Below are positions 24,919 to 33,417 of a DNA stretch of 41,572 nt, in pieces. The position numbers and the translations under genes were made by a program. The stretch's first letter is position 1. Each line of letters begins with the position of its first letter. The notes under the pieces are model-generated. The model was not told the origin of the DNA. It saw only the letters and a program-made list of their open reading frames with translations, and ran no database searches. Source of the stretch: Planctomycetaceae bacterium (lineage in GTDB: Bacteria; Planctomycetota; Planctomycetia; Pirellulales; Pirellulaceae); the NCBI GenBank assembly GCA_002717145.1, contig PBCP01000025.1:1-41572 (forward strand). Direction: 5' to 3'.

Positions 24919-26417
24919 GAAATTTCGGGCCTCCGAGTATGAAAGTCTGTGGCATTTTGAAACATCTGAGCGGCACGCAGCAGTTTTTCCTCTTGAAAAG
25001 GAGCGGCTTGAAGTTGCAAGCCGATAGGTAAGCCATTTTCAGTGAACCCACATGGAAGAGAAATGCCGGCAACGCCAGCCAAATTGGCTGTCACGGTGTA
25101 TAAATCTTCAAGGTACATTGCCATCGGATCGCTTGCCTTTTCGCCTTTGGCAAATGCCGGATTGGCAGTGACTGGACCAATGATCATGTCCACTTGCTCA
25201 AAGGCCTGGTCATAATCCTTTCGAATCAGCCGACGCACTTTTTGAGCCTTGAGGTAAAATGCATCGTAATAGCCTTCGCTAAGTGCATAAGTTCCCAGCA
25301 TAATTCGACGCTGGACTTCGGCACCAAACCCCTGACTGCGTGTCTTACGGTACATGCGAACAAGTGGGCCTTCGTCGCTTCCGTCTTCGGCCAGTTCAGC
25401 CAGCACTTCGGCTTGATCAGCGCGGTATCCGTAGTGAGCACCATCGTAGCGTGCCAAGTTGCTGGAGGCTTCGCACGGTGCAATGATGTAGTAAGTCGCG
25501 ATGCCGTAATCTGCATGAGGCAACTCGATGTTTTTAATGGAAGCCCCCAGAGATTCGTAAATTGCAATCGCCTGTTTGACTGCTGACTCGATTTCCGGAT
25601 CGATCCCTTCACCAAAGTGATGTTCGACAACCCCAAGTGTCAGATTTTCCAAAGGTTTGCCGACTGACTCTGAATAGGCAGGAACCGGTATATTGACGGA
25701 AGTCGAGTCGAGGGGGTCATAGCCGGCTAAGACTTCCATTAGCAGTGCAGCATCTTCGACGGTTTTAGCTAAGGGCCCAATTTGGTCGAGACTACTGGCA
25801 AACGCAATCAATCCATAACGACTAACTCGACCGTAGGTCGGCTTTAAGCCGACACAGCCACACAAGGCCGCCGGTTGACGAATTGAACCGCCGGTGTCAG
25901 TGCCGACCGAAAGCGGTGCCATGTCGGCTGAAACACACGCTGCTGCTCCACCACTACTTCCTCCCGGGATTCTGGATGTATCCCAGGGATTATAAGTTGG
26001 ATGATAGGCCGAGTTTTCAGTGGAACTGCCCATCGCGAATTCGTCCATATTGGTGCGTCCCAGAATAACGGCATCTGCCGCCAGAAGATTTTCAACAACT
26101 GTGGCGTTGTAGGGGGGGGCAAAATTCTCAAGCATCCTGGATCCACAGGTGGTGGGAGTATTTATTGTGCATAGGATGTCTTTGATCGCCACGGGCAGTC
26201 CGGCTAATTTGCCAAGCGACTCACCGGCCTTGCGTTTGCGGTCGATTTTCACTGCTTGCGCTAACGCTGTCTCACTTTCCACCCTTAGAAATGCTCCGAC
26301 AGATGTGTCAACCGCATTGATTCTCTCAAGATAGGCCTGAGTCAATTCAGCACTGGTTATTTCTCCGGACTGGAGTAACGCTAATTGTTCGGTGGCGGAT
26401 TTTTGAATGATAGACAT
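24915..26417 (-). CDS. gatA: Aspartyl/glutamyl-tRNA(Asn/Gln) amidotransferase subunit A
   Basis: Glutaminase subunit of GatCAB, supplying ammonia for tRNA-dependent amidation. The amidase-signature triad is intact: K79 (LPVAIKDILC), S154 (PGGSSGG) and S178 (GTDTGGSIR). The 500-residue length and the GRTNMDEFAMGSS and CGFTENGLPIGLQLQ blocks are typical. It lies 54 bp downstream of gatC and is coupled to gatB by a 4-bp overlap. An organism with this set usually lacks GlnRS and/or AsnRS, though that cannot be seen here. Confidence 0.97.
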   Translation of the reverse strand: MSIIQKSATEQLALLQSGEITSAELTQAYLERINAVDTSVGAFLRVESETALAQAVKIDRKRKAGESLGKLAGLPVAIKDILCTINTPTTCGSRMLENFAPPYNATVVENLLAADAVILGRTNMDEFAMGSSTENSAYHPTYNPWDTSRIPGGSSGGAAACVSADMAPLSVGTDTGGSIRQPAALCGCVGLKPTYGRVSRYGLIAFASSLDQIGPLAKTVEDAALLMEVLAGYDPLDSTSVNIPVPAYSESVGKPLENLTLGVVEHHFGEGIDPEIESAVKQAIAIYESLGASIKNIELPHADYGIATYYIIAPCEASSNLARYDGAHYGYRADQAEVLAELAEDGSDEGPLVRMYRKTRSQGFGAEVQRRIMLGTYALSEGYYDAFYLKAQKVRRLIRKDYDQAFEQVDMIIGPVTANPAFAKGEKASDPMAMYLEDLYTVTANLAGVAGISLPCGFTENGLPIGLQLQAAPFQEEKLLRAAQMFQNATDFHTRRPEIS

Positions 26418-26471
26418 GTTGTTTTCTCGACGTTGCCTGTGCGTCTGGCTTTATTTTATAGGATCCGAATG

Positions 26472-26762
26472 CTATTCGCCCAATACAGCCGGGACTCGGA
26501 AATACTCTCCATCGCTTTTGGGGGCATTTTTCAAAGCCTCTTCACGAGACAGGCTGGGACGTGGCACGTCTTCAGCTAATGCATTGTGAACGTCCAACGC
26601 ATGAGCCATTGGCTCAACATCGTCGGTGTTAAGCTCGGATAATTTGTGAACATACTGGACGATCTGAACCATATGGTCAGTCATTTTATCCAATTGCTCT
26701 TCGTCGAACTTAAGTCTGGCTAACAGTGCGACTTTTTCGACATCCTGACGAGTGAGTGACAT
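26472..26762 (-). CDS. gatC: Aspartyl/glutamyl-tRNA(Asn/Gln) amidotransferase subunit C
   Basis: Small subunit that wraps around GatA and steadies the GatA-GatB interface. The 96-residue protein shows the family pattern: DVEKVALLARLKFDEEQLDKM, then a VQYVHKLSELNTDDVEPMAH segment, LAEDVPRPSLSREEALKNAP, and a C-terminal FRVPAVLGE. It has an AAGAGGA box about 10 nt before ATG 26762. It is the first gene of gatC-gatA-gatB-bioA and lies about 30 bp after the structured terminator-like element. Confidence 0.95.
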   Translation of the reverse strand: MSLTRQDVEKVALLARLKFDEEQLDKMTDHMVQIVQYVHKLSELNTDDVEPMAHALDVHNALAEDVPRPSLSREEALKNAPKSDGEYFRVPAVLGE

Positions 26763-26791
26763 GATGGATGATCCTCTTGTAGCGGAAGTAC

Positions 26792-26873
26792 AAAAAAATC
26801 CCGAAACATACCTCCGACCTACTTAGCGAGATCGTCATGGCACGCCGCCGGCGGACCAATGGAAGTTTCGGGA
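26792..26873 (-). terminator. Structured intrinsic terminator or attenuator between rpmB and gatC
   Basis: On the minus strand TCCCGAAAC (26873 to 26865) pairs perfectly with GTTTCGGGA (26807 to 26799), directly followed by seven T (26798 to 26792). The enclosed 57 nt can extend the structure: CTTCC pairs with GGAGG after a small internal loop, and GC-rich CCGCCGGCGG lies in the middle. The element begins 48 bp after the rpmB stop, and its T-run ends 29 bp before the gatC ATG. That leaves little room for a separate gatC promoter beyond it. Confidence 0.7.
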
Positions 26874-26920
26874 ATTCGTTGTTGTGGTGAGAAGCGAATA
26901 GGGATTCACTTCACCTGGGG

Positions 26921-27175
26921 TTAAACTTCAAACGGTTTAACAGCGACGGCCTTACGAACTGCTCCACTACGGATGCACTGAGTACATACATGCATACGCT
27001 TATTGGTGCCGTCTGGTTGGACTACGCGGATTCGCTGAAGATTCGGCTTGAATTTACGTCGAGTAATACCTGTGATTTTGGTACCAACTCCACCTAAATA
27101 CTTAGCTTTACCGCGGGTTTCAACCGAATTACCGATTTGTGCCTGCTTGCCGCAAATTTCGCAAACTCGAGCCAT
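26921..27175 (-). CDS. rpmB: 50S ribosomal protein L28
   Basis: Large-subunit ribosomal protein. The ATG at 27175 gives 84 residues starting MARVCEICGKQAQIGN, the expected start, with the CxxC pair of the zinc-type L28. The frame opens three codons earlier (ATG 27184), but the GAGGA box lies about 10 nt before 27175. The middle segment TGITRRKFKPNLQRIRV and the second C-x-x-C (VCTQCIRSG) complete the family pattern and the four zinc ligands. It is monocistronic or leads into gatCAB through the structured element downstream. Confidence 0.95.
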   Translation of the reverse strand: MARVCEICGKQAQIGNSVETRGKAKYLGGVGTKITGITRRKFKPNLQRIRVVQPDGTNKRMHVCTQCIRSGAVRKAVAVKPFEV

Positions 27176-27184
27176 GAGCTGCAT

Positions 27185-27506
27185 TCCTCAAAAAAATGGT
27201 TTTGTCTGTATGGCCAACTTTTAAGTAAGTGGAAAAGCTAAGTATAACCGGATAAATGGTCTCTGCAACGGGTCGTTTTGGCCTGCTTTGATTGATTGCC
27301 ACCTATTTATTTAGTATTTCAATGGTGAATCTTTACCCATTCCCATGGTCTGCATACTCGCATCGGACATTTTCTGGCGATAAAATCAGTTAAACGCTTA
27401 GATTACTTCTGCTGCACTGGAATTTCGCGTGTTTTTGAAGCTCTAAAGAGATTTCTGGACGGGAAAGTGATCTGAGATCCCTGTCATTTATTGAAAGATT
27501 GATTGG
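27185..27506. other. Divergent intergenic region rpmB / thioredoxin-like gene
   Basis: About 322 bp without a gene. It contains a promoter candidate for rpmB at 27241-27268. I see no clear promoter for the plus-strand gene and no strong hairpin. Confidence 0.45.
27241..27268 (-). promoter_or_regulatory. Promoter candidate for rpmB
   Basis: On the minus strand TATACT (27246 to 27241, 5 of 6 to TATAAT) lies 16 bp after TTGCAG (27268 to 27263, 3 of 6). It is 66 bp before the rpmB ATG. Only the -10 box is strong. Confidence 0.35.
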
Positions 27507-28907
27507 ATGATCCAATTTCAAAACCAGTGTGTCCCAGGCAGCACTCGAAGATTCTCAATCCAGATTCTATGGATGTTTTTGATCATACTTACAGTTTCTC
27601 AGCTTCAAGCGGCTGAACTACTTACCTATGCCGGGCAGATGATAGGTGACAAGGGTGATCCGGTGATTACGACAAAACGCTTTACGCTGGCTGCTGTTCG
27701 TGATGTCACTGCAGACGGAGGCACATTGCATTGGATTATTGTCGAAGATGGTCGAGGCGCGATTCCATGGCCTCACAGCTATGGCTCTTCGCAATGGCTT
27801 GATGGGAACGGATTGAATGTCCAGGCCACCACTGCGTCAAAGAATAACCCCCAATTGCTATACAAAAACGAGGAATTGAATGCCTACGTGGCCGTTGCCC
27901 TGCCGCAACTCGCAGACGGCCAGAAACTGAATCAGGAATCCATTTGGAAACAGGGGCCAGTGACCTACCGCGTAACAGAACGACAGACGATTGACGGTGA
28001 ACAAACCTGGCGTGTTCTGGGGTTTACCAATTTCGGAGTGAAACGAACGTTTTGGGTGAATGATCAGGGATATATCGTACGTCTGCGAGAAAATGTAACA
28101 ATTGGACGAGGAGATCGATTTGATCTGGAATATGATTTGAAGAATGTTGAAACACTCGATGACGATGCTCGCTCCAAAGTGACCACAGCCTTTGATGTGT
28201 TCAATAAGTTTCGCATGAAAGTCGATATTGAAAAACTTCAGAAGGAAATTGTTTGGAACGATGAACAGTTGGAGGTGCTTCGTGAAGACATCGACCGCTT
28301 AGTTTCAGTGTCCGGGCAAACGCCGTTGAGTGCCGTAGCCAGGCTTGCACAGGCAGATTTGAAAACCCAAAAGGGACGCAGTGGTGGTGTGGCAACGTTG
28401 ATGACTCGCGCTATTGGCAAGGTAGTGGAAAAGCCTGGTTTTGAGCTCTATCGAGGCAACGAATATTCGGACGATTCACTTCTCGGAGGCATTACCGTTC
28501 TCCACTTTTGGGAATACCGGAGTAGCCCTTTAGAGCAACCTTATGGACAGGTTGGATATCTCGACTTCCTTTATCGCAAGTACAAAGACCAGGGAGTAAA
28601 CGTGCTCGGTGTTGTATCTAATACACTGCTAGAGGATCCTGCAGAACGCTCTCGTGTTCGAGTCAATGCCCGAAAATTTGCGTCGTTTATGAATCTCAGT
28701 TTTCCAATTGTGGCGGACGTTAAGCAATACATTGGTAAGATTGGTGACCCACGCGGAGCCGGCGCGAAATTGCCGTTGTTTATCGTGCTTGATCAAAAGG
28801 GGCGGATTGTACATTACAAAGCAGGATTCTACGAAGTCGATCGGGATTTGGGACTTAAGTCACTTGACAACGTTGTTAAAGAACTGCTGCAAGAGAATTC
28901 AGAATAA
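27507..28907 (+). CDS. Secreted protein with C-terminal thioredoxin-like fold lacking the CxxC pair
   Basis: The 466-residue protein has a signal segment (about 13-37, IQILWMFLIILTVSQLQAAE) and is likely exported. Residues ~40-230 are beta-rich with no recognised family. A helical stretch (235-290) is followed from about 325 by a thioredoxin/AhpC-TSA-like domain: TVLHFWEYRSSPLEQPYG, then FLYRKYKDQGVNVLGVVSN, FPIVAD, and KLPLFIVLDQKGRIVHYKAGF with a cis-proline candidate. In the normal WCxxC position the residues read R-S339-S-P-L342, so both catalytic cysteines are gone. It is probably a binding or structural domain rather than a redox enzyme. It is followed after 9 bp by the IMPase-family gene. 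Confidence 0.75.
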   Translation: MIQFQNQCVPGSTRRFSIQILWMFLIILTVSQLQAAELLTYAGQMIGDKGDPVITTKRFTLAAVRDVTADGGTLHWIIVEDGRGAIPWPHSYGSSQWLDGNGLNVQATTASKNNPQLLYKNEELNAYVAVALPQLADGQKLNQESIWKQGPVTYRVTERQTIDGEQTWRVLGFTNFGVKRTFWVNDQGYIVRLRENVTIGRGDRFDLEYDLKNVETLDDDARSKVTTAFDVFNKFRMKVDIEKLQKEIVWNDEQLEVLREDIDRLVSVSGQTPLSAVARLAQADLKTQKGRSGGVATLMTRAIGKVVEKPGFELYRGNEYSDDSLLGGITVLHFWEYRSSPLEQPYGQVGYLDFLYRKYKDQGVNVLGVVSNTLLEDPAERSRVRVNARKFASFMNLSFPIVADVKQYIGKIGDPRGAGAKLPLFIVLDQKGRIVHYKAGFYEVDRDLGLKSLDNVVKELLQENSE

Positions 28908-28916
28908 GAAACACCA

Positions 28917-29759
28917 ATGAGTAAGCTTTCGATGGAACGTCTCGATGCTTTGTTAAGTGGAGTGTCGGAACAATATTCTTCCCGTCTTCTGGCGGCAGTT
29001 CGATTCGCAGTGGAAGCAGGTCAGCAAACATTGAGTCGATTCTGTAAGCATGATTTGCAGGTTGAAAAGAAAAATGATAAGTCGCCTGTGACCGAGGCAG
29101 ATAAGAATGCTGAATTGTTGTTGAGAGAACGAATCCAACATTCCTTTCCCCATGATGCAATCGTTGGCGAGGAATTTGAAAATATTGAAGGGACTTCAGA
29201 GTACCGTTGGATTGTTGATCCGATCGACGGAACCAAGTCATTTATCTGTGGAGTGCCTTTGTATGCAACATTGGTCGGTGTGGAATGGGGGGATGAAAGC
29301 AGAATTGGAGTCATCTATATCCCCGCACTCGAGGAACTCATCTTTGCCGAAGTTGGGGTAGGTGCTGGATACGTTCAGGGAGACGGCGAATTGGCTACGC
29401 CCCGAGTTTCTTCGACTACCAGTCTGGCTGACAGTTGCTTCGTTACCTCGCAGGTAAGCACTTTTTATGAAGTGAATCGAGGGGCTGGGTACCTCGCACT
29501 CGAAGAAAAAGCATATATCACTAGAACCTGGGGAGATGCATACGGGTACCTTTTGGTTGCAACCGGACGCGCGGAAGTCATGGTGGATGCCATCATGAAT
29601 GTCTGGGACGCGGCCGCCATACTCCCGGTGATGATTGAGTCAGGCGGTACCTTTACCGATTGGAATGGAAATGCCACGATCCATGGTGGTGAAGGAATTG
29701 GTACGAATGGTACCGTCCACGAAGAAGTGCTGGCAACGATTCAATCCGCGGGGGGCTAG
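28917..29759 (+). CDS. Inositol monophosphatase family phosphatase, HisN-like (histidinol-phosphatase)
   Basis: Magnesium-dependent sugar/alcohol phosphatase. The 280-residue protein has the full metal site: GEEFE (E85), DPIDGTKSF (D101 and D104, motif DPIDGT) and NVWDAAA (D231). The spacing and the extended SFICGVPLYATLVGVEW block look like the histidinol-phosphatase branch (HisN) more than inositol phosphatases, but CysQ or SuhB-type roles cannot be excluded. It starts 9 bp after the thioredoxin-like gene, so the two are likely co-transcribed. No histidine biosynthesis gene is nearby. Confidence 0.82.
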   Translation: MSKLSMERLDALLSGVSEQYSSRLLAAVRFAVEAGQQTLSRFCKHDLQVEKKNDKSPVTEADKNAELLLRERIQHSFPHDAIVGEEFENIEGTSEYRWIVDPIDGTKSFICGVPLYATLVGVEWGDESRIGVIYIPALEELIFAEVGVGAGYVQGDGELATPRVSSTTSLADSCFVTSQVSTFYEVNRGAGYLALEEKAYITRTWGDAYGYLLVATGRAEVMVDAIMNVWDAAAILPVMIESGGTFTDWNGNATIHGGEGIGTNGTVHEEVLATIQSAGG

Positions 29760-29788
29760 CCTGTTCGTCTGTCAGGCTCAGAGGCTAG
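29756..29788. terminator. Bidirectional hairpin between convergent hisN-like and lspA genes
   Basis: CTAGCCT (29756-29762) and AGGCTAG (29782-29788) pair perfectly around 19 nt. An alternative inner stem, AGCCTG (29758-29763) with CAGGCT (29773-29778), would compete with it. It overlaps the hisN-like stop codon and lies in the 50-bp convergent gap. No strong T-run follows. Confidence 0.4.
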
Positions 29789-29809
29789 AACTTTAGGCGA
29801 GCTTGAATT

Positions 29810-30421
29810 CTAAGGCAGATTAGTCTCCACCTGCGAAGCGTCGGCCTTCCCTTTTTTGGGCTCGTCGTATTTGAACGAGTAGAATACTAGTAGGCTGGCT
29901 CCGCAAACCAGTAAGCAATCGGCAATGTTGAAGTTGGGCCAGACGAGATCCTGATAAGTGAACAGGATGAAGTCCCGTACGCCATAGGCATAGTCAGGAT
30001 GGATGTCAGTTCCATGCCACCACCCCATACGGTCGTAGAAGTTGCCGATGACGCCTCCCGTGATACATGCCAAACAAATCGTTAGGAATAGGCTTTTCCA
30101 GGCTTCGCCGCGGACAAACCAAAATAGAATTGCCGTAAAGGCAATGACAGAAAAGAGTGCAAAGATGCTGCTGCCGCCCTGCCCCATACCAAACAATGCA
30201 CCCTGGTTGACCGCCGTTTGAAAACCAAAAAAGTTCTCGATGATCCACCAGTCGACACCGATTGTTTCGTGAGGTAAGCCAAGTTCTTCAAACATATAGG
30301 ACTTAGTCCACAAATCCGCTATCAAACCAGCAGCACTGATTGTAAGAAAGAGAATTAACCGTCTTGCCAGAGTCGGAGCTGCTTTATTCTTTTGAGAATT
30401 CAGCTCGTTTTGAACATCCAT
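29810..30421 (-). CDS. lspA: Lipoprotein signal peptidase (signal peptidase II)
   Basis: Cleaves the signal peptide of prolipoproteins after lipid attachment, in the inner membrane. The 203-residue protein has four membrane segments and both catalytic aspartates: D130 in GGVIGNFYDR and D168 in FNIADC. The region NQGALFGMGQG matches the conserved N-x-G-x-xFG motif. The N-terminal extension of about 20 polar residues and the C-terminal polar tail (PKKGKADAS) make it longer than the typical ~165 residues. It lies 11 bp downstream of the dksA-like gene, an arrangement I believe is common in planctomycetes. Confidence 0.95.
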   Translation of the reverse strand: MDVQNELNSQKNKAAPTLARRLILFLTISAAGLIADLWTKSYMFEELGLPHETIGVDWWIIENFFGFQTAVNQGALFGMGQGGSSIFALFSVIAFTAILFWFVRGEAWKSLFLTICLACITGGVIGNFYDRMGWWHGTDIHPDYAYGVRDFILFTYQDLVWPNFNIADCLLVCGASLLVFYSFKYDEPKKGKADASQVETNLP

Positions 30422-30432
30422 GCGTTGTCGGT

Positions 30433-30822
30433 TTAACCGCCTCGCTGGATTTGCTCAGCACATTTAACGCAGTGAGCGGTAAACGGGAGGGCCTTGAGCC
30501 GCATTTTAGGAATCTTACTTCCACAGGCCTCACAAACGCCGTAGGTTCCTTTCTCGATACGTACCAACGCTGCTTCGATCTGTTCGAGCACTTCTTCTTC
30601 GTTGGCCATTAACGAAAGTGAGAAGTCTTGTTCGTATTGATCGGATCCCATGTCAGCCATGTGGTTGGATAGTGTCGATCCACTTCCGGCAGCCGCATTC
30701 TTATTAAGTGCTGCGTCGGCCAATCCACTAACATCTCCGCGCAGACGGGCACGGAGCACTGTTAGCAGTTCTTTAAACGGCTTTGATTCCCGCTTTTTCA
30801 TTGCATTTTTGAGTTTTGCCAT
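30433..30822 (-). CDS. TraR/DksA family zinc-finger protein
   Basis: DksA-type proteins enter the secondary channel of RNA polymerase through a coiled coil and modulate initiation with ppGpp. From ATG 30822 the product is 129 residues. The frame opens 12 codons earlier, but the AAAGAGA box fits the ATG at 30822. A basic helix is followed by acidic DMGSDQYEQDFSLSL at the expected coiled-coil tip and a return helix. The zinc finger C97-x2-C100 ... C118-x2-C121 (YGVCEACGSKIP...AHCVKCAE) follows. The tip acidic residues of classical DksA (DxxDxA) are only loosely matched, so a role as a true DksA is not certain. It is co-transcribed with lspA from a strong promoter. Confidence 0.85.
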   Translation of the reverse strand: MAKLKNAMKKRESKPFKELLTVLRARLRGDVSGLADAALNKNAAAGSGSTLSNHMADMGSDQYEQDFSLSLMANEEEVLEQIEAALVRIEKGTYGVCEACGSKIPKMRLKALPFTAHCVKCAEQIQRGG

Positions 30823-30858
30823 GTCTCTTTTACTCTGGCTGATTCTTACCTGATTCAA

Positions 30859-31134
30859 ATATACAGTCTGATTAAATTCGAGCTTCCGCCAACGCTAAAT
30901 TGGAAGCTTTCAAAAAGAAAATTGTAGGAATGGGGCCCAAAGCTGTCAAACACCCCCCCCAATTAATATAAGCGCACCTAATGCTAGCGGGTTAGTGCTC
31001 GCTTCCTCTCTTATAGTGGTTGATGATTTGGGATGTTCTTTTTAGACTGTAAATTAAGGCGTTTTTAGTTGAATTGGTAGTGTTTTGGCCATAGCGTACC
31101 ATGGCCCTCTACTCCTCTACGCCAAGCCAATCAA
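30859..31134. other. Divergent region dksA-like / thrC
   Basis: About 276 bp. It holds the dksA promoter (30921-30949), a run of eight C at 30953-30960, and a bulged hairpin around 30971-31003 (AGCGCAC... with ...GTGCTCGCT). No gene or RNA family is recognised. Confidence 0.4.
30921..30949 (-). promoter_or_regulatory. Near-consensus sigma70 promoter for dksA-lspA
   Basis: On the minus strand a perfect TTGACA (30949 to 30944) is followed after exactly 17 bp by TACAAT (30926 to 30921, 5 of 6). It lies about 99 bp before the dksA-like ATG at 30822 and faces it. This is the best promoter match in the window. Confidence 0.7.
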
Positions 31135-32559
31135 TTGTTACAAGAACGGGTCCAATTCTTGATTTTTAGAGACGCAGCATATCAACAATGTATCCACCCG
31201 GACTGCGGTGCACAGTTCGGTATTGAACAAGTTGTAACGGGTTGTAACATCTGTGGAAGTTTGCTCGATGTAAAATATGACTGGAATCAGGCAGGGACTC
31301 CCACGGACTGGTCCTACTATCAGAATAAATGGGGGCGAAGGTATGCCCCTTTGAATTTTAGTGGAATATGGCGATTTCACGAATTGCTTCCTTTTGCTAC
31401 CCCTGAACACGTGGTCACTGTTGGTGAGGGGCAAACATTGCTTCAGCAGGCGGATTTTGTCTCCAAATATGTCGGAATGGATACAGGGAATCTGTTTCTT
31501 CAATACGAAGGAATGAATCCCTCTGGCAGCTTTAAAGATAATGGCATGTCAGCCGCATTTACGCACGCTCACAGTGTTGGAGCGCAGCGTGCAGCTTGTG
31601 CTTCGACAGGAAATACCTCTGCGTCGCTGGCCATGTATTGTGCCGTTAGCCAACTGATGAAAGCCGTGATCTTTATCGGTTCCGGAAAGATTGCATATGG
31701 CAAGTTATCCCAGGCGTTGGAATATGGAGCATTGACAGTTCAAATCGCGGGTGACTTTGATGATGCGATGAAACGTGTGCAGGAAGTTTGTAGAGAACTT
31801 GGAATCTATCTGGTTAACAGCATCAATCCCTTCCGACTGGAAGGCCAGAAAACCATCATGTTTCGAGTGTTGGAACAACTTGGCTGGGAAGTACCGGACT
31901 GGATTGTTGTTCCCGGCGGAAATCTTGGCAATTCGAGCTCGTTTGGAAAAGCTTTTATTGAACTGAAGCAGTTGGGGCTGATCGATCGCGTTCCGCGTCT
32001 GGCAATTATCAATGCTGCAGGTGCTGACACTTTATATGAGTTGTATGAGAATCGTGGAGTGCGTTGGAACGGCGGGCACATTGATCGCAATGTTCTGCAG
32101 TCGTACTACGACGAACTTGATACTAGTAACAAGAAAGCATCGACTATTGCCAGTGCGATTGAAATTAACAGGCCTGTCAATTTTGATAAGTGTTTGCGAG
32201 CTCTGGATTTCTGTGATGGAGTTGTCCGCAAAGCAACGGATCAGCAGATCTTAGATGCCAAAGCAAAGGTTGGAATCGGAGGGATTGGCTGTGAACCGGC
32301 CAGTGCCGCCAGTGTTGCGGGGGCTAAAATGTTACGTGAGCAAGGCATTATTGCTTCGAGTGACCGCGTAGTCTGCATTTTGACGGGCCATCAGTTGAAA
32401 GATCCGACCGCCACGGTGGCTTACCATACAACCGATCAGGACAAATTCAATGAAGTGTTGGGAGTACGTGGAGTTAGCCGGGCTAATTTTGCGAATCGAG
32501 CTGTCGCTGTCTCCAACAGCCTTGATGAGATAATCAAAGCGATCAAGCTTTACGGTTAA
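31135..32559 (+). CDS. thrC: Threonine synthase
   Basis: PLP enzyme turning O-phosphohomoserine into threonine. The 474-residue protein begins with a zinc-ribbon-like region (C19, C24, C37, C40; CIHPDC...CNIC) typical of one thrC class. The PLP lysine K134 is in [11 protein letters not shown], and STGNTSAS gives the phosphate-contact region. [15 protein letters not shown], usual for the family, lies in the second half. No ATG precedes the conserved region in this frame after the stop at 31078-31080, so TTG at 31135 is the likely start. There is no clear ribosome binding site. Gene order thrC-dapB joins two aspartate-family pathways; dapB follows after 66 bp. Confidence 0.92.
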   Translation: MLQERVQFLIFRDAAYQQCIHPDCGAQFGIEQVVTGCNICGSLLDVKYDWNQAGTPTDWSYYQNKWGRRYAPLNFSGIWRFHELLPFATPEHVVTVGEGQTLLQQADFVSKYVGMDTGNLFLQYEGMNPSGSFKDNGMSAAFTHAHSVGAQRAACASTGNTSASLAMYCAVSQLMKAVIFIGSGKIAYGKLSQALEYGALTVQIAGDFDDAMKRVQEVCRELGIYLVNSINPFRLEGQKTIMFRVLEQLGWEVPDWIVVPGGNLGNSSSFGKAFIELKQLGLIDRVPRLAIINAAGADTLYELYENRGVRWNGGHIDRNVLQSYYDELDTSNKKASTIASAIEINRPVNFDKCLRALDFCDGVVRKATDQQILDAKAKVGIGGIGCEPASAASVAGAKMLREQGIIASSDRVVCILTGHQLKDPTATVAYHTTDQDKFNEVLGVRGVSRANFANRAVAVSNSLDEIIKAIKLYG

Positions 32560-32625
32560 ATACACTACCGAATATCTCGCTTCAGGGATGGCCGTTGATC
32601 GTTTTTTGAAAAAGGAATAGAAAAA

Positions 32626-33417
32626 ATGATAGGAATTGCAATTCACGGTGCTGCCGGAAGAATGGGGCAGCGTTTGGTTGCTTTGGGAAGTCAGGATGAA
32701 GATGTTCAATTGACCGCGGCCATTGAATCTGACAGCCACCCCCTGATAGGACAGGACGCAGGTGTGATAGCAGGCGTTGGGGAAATCGGAATCAGCTTTA
32801 GTCCGGACTGGGATTCGGATACACAGGCTGTTATTGATTTTTCAGTACCTGCCGGAGCGGAGGCAATTACTCGAGCATGTTTAGAACGCAGGACACCATT
32901 GGTGATTGCCACGACGGGATTGAGTGACGATCAAAAGGCGCTGATTGAACAGGCTGCGGAGGAAATCCCAATCGTCTGGGCTCCGAGCATGAGCACCATG
33001 GTCAATCTCACAATGAAATTGGCTACAACAGCAGCTGAAGTTTTGAAGGACTATCCTGGTGGTACCGATGTTGAAATTCTTGAACGTCATCATCGCTTTA
33101 AGGAGGATTCGCCAAGCGGAACAGCCCTGCGATTTGGGAATTTGATTTCCGAAGCGATGGGGCTCACTAGTGCAGTCCATGGTCGTGAAGGACAGACTGG
33201 GGCTCGCCCTCGTAACGAACTTGCCTACCATGCGATTCGTACAGGAGACAATCCCGGAGAACATACGATCGTGTTTGGGGTGCTTGGTGAAACAATCGAA
33301 CTTACAGTTAAAGCGAGTAACCGGGATTGCTATGCGTTAGGGGCAATTAGTGCCGCTAAATTCGTAGCTCTGCAGCAACCCGGACTCTATAACATGTACG
33401 ACGTTCTGGGATTGTAA
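32626..33417 (+). CDS. dapB: 4-hydroxy-tetrahydrodipicolinate reductase
   Basis: NAD(P)H-dependent step of lysine and diaminopimelate synthesis. The 263-residue protein has the Rossmann motif HGAAGRMGQ (G8, G11, G14) and VIDFSVPAGA. The catalytic signature ERHHRFKEDSPSGTA contains H155/H156 and K159 followed by the substrate-binding SGT. The ATG has an AAAGGAA box about 9 nt upstream. Its stop overlaps the start of the next small gene by one base (TAATG). Confidence 0.96.
   Translation: MIGIAIHGAAGRMGQRLVALGSQDEDVQLTAAIESDSHPLIGQDAGVIAGVGEIGISFSPDWDSDTQAVIDFSVPAGAEAITRACLERRTPLVIATTGLSDDQKALIEQAAEEIPIVWAPSMSTMVNLTMKLATTAAEVLKDYPGGTDVEILERHHRFKEDSPSGTALRFGNLISEAMGLTSAVHGREGQTGARPRNELAYHAIRTGDNPGEHTIVFGVLGETIELTVKASNRDCYALGAISAAKFVALQQPGLYNMYDVLGL

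Noticed and set aside
26838..26838. Leader peptide gene inside the rpmB-gatC hairpin
   Set aside because: An ATG opens a short frame, but there is no ribosome binding site and no run of regulatory codons. It is noted only as part of the attenuator idea.
30953..30960. Run of eight C in the dksA-thrC gap as a phase-variation tract
   Set aside because: It lies between divergent genes, outside the dksA -10/-35 spacer and far from thrC. One homopolymer run is not evidence of phase variation and may simply be error-prone sequence.
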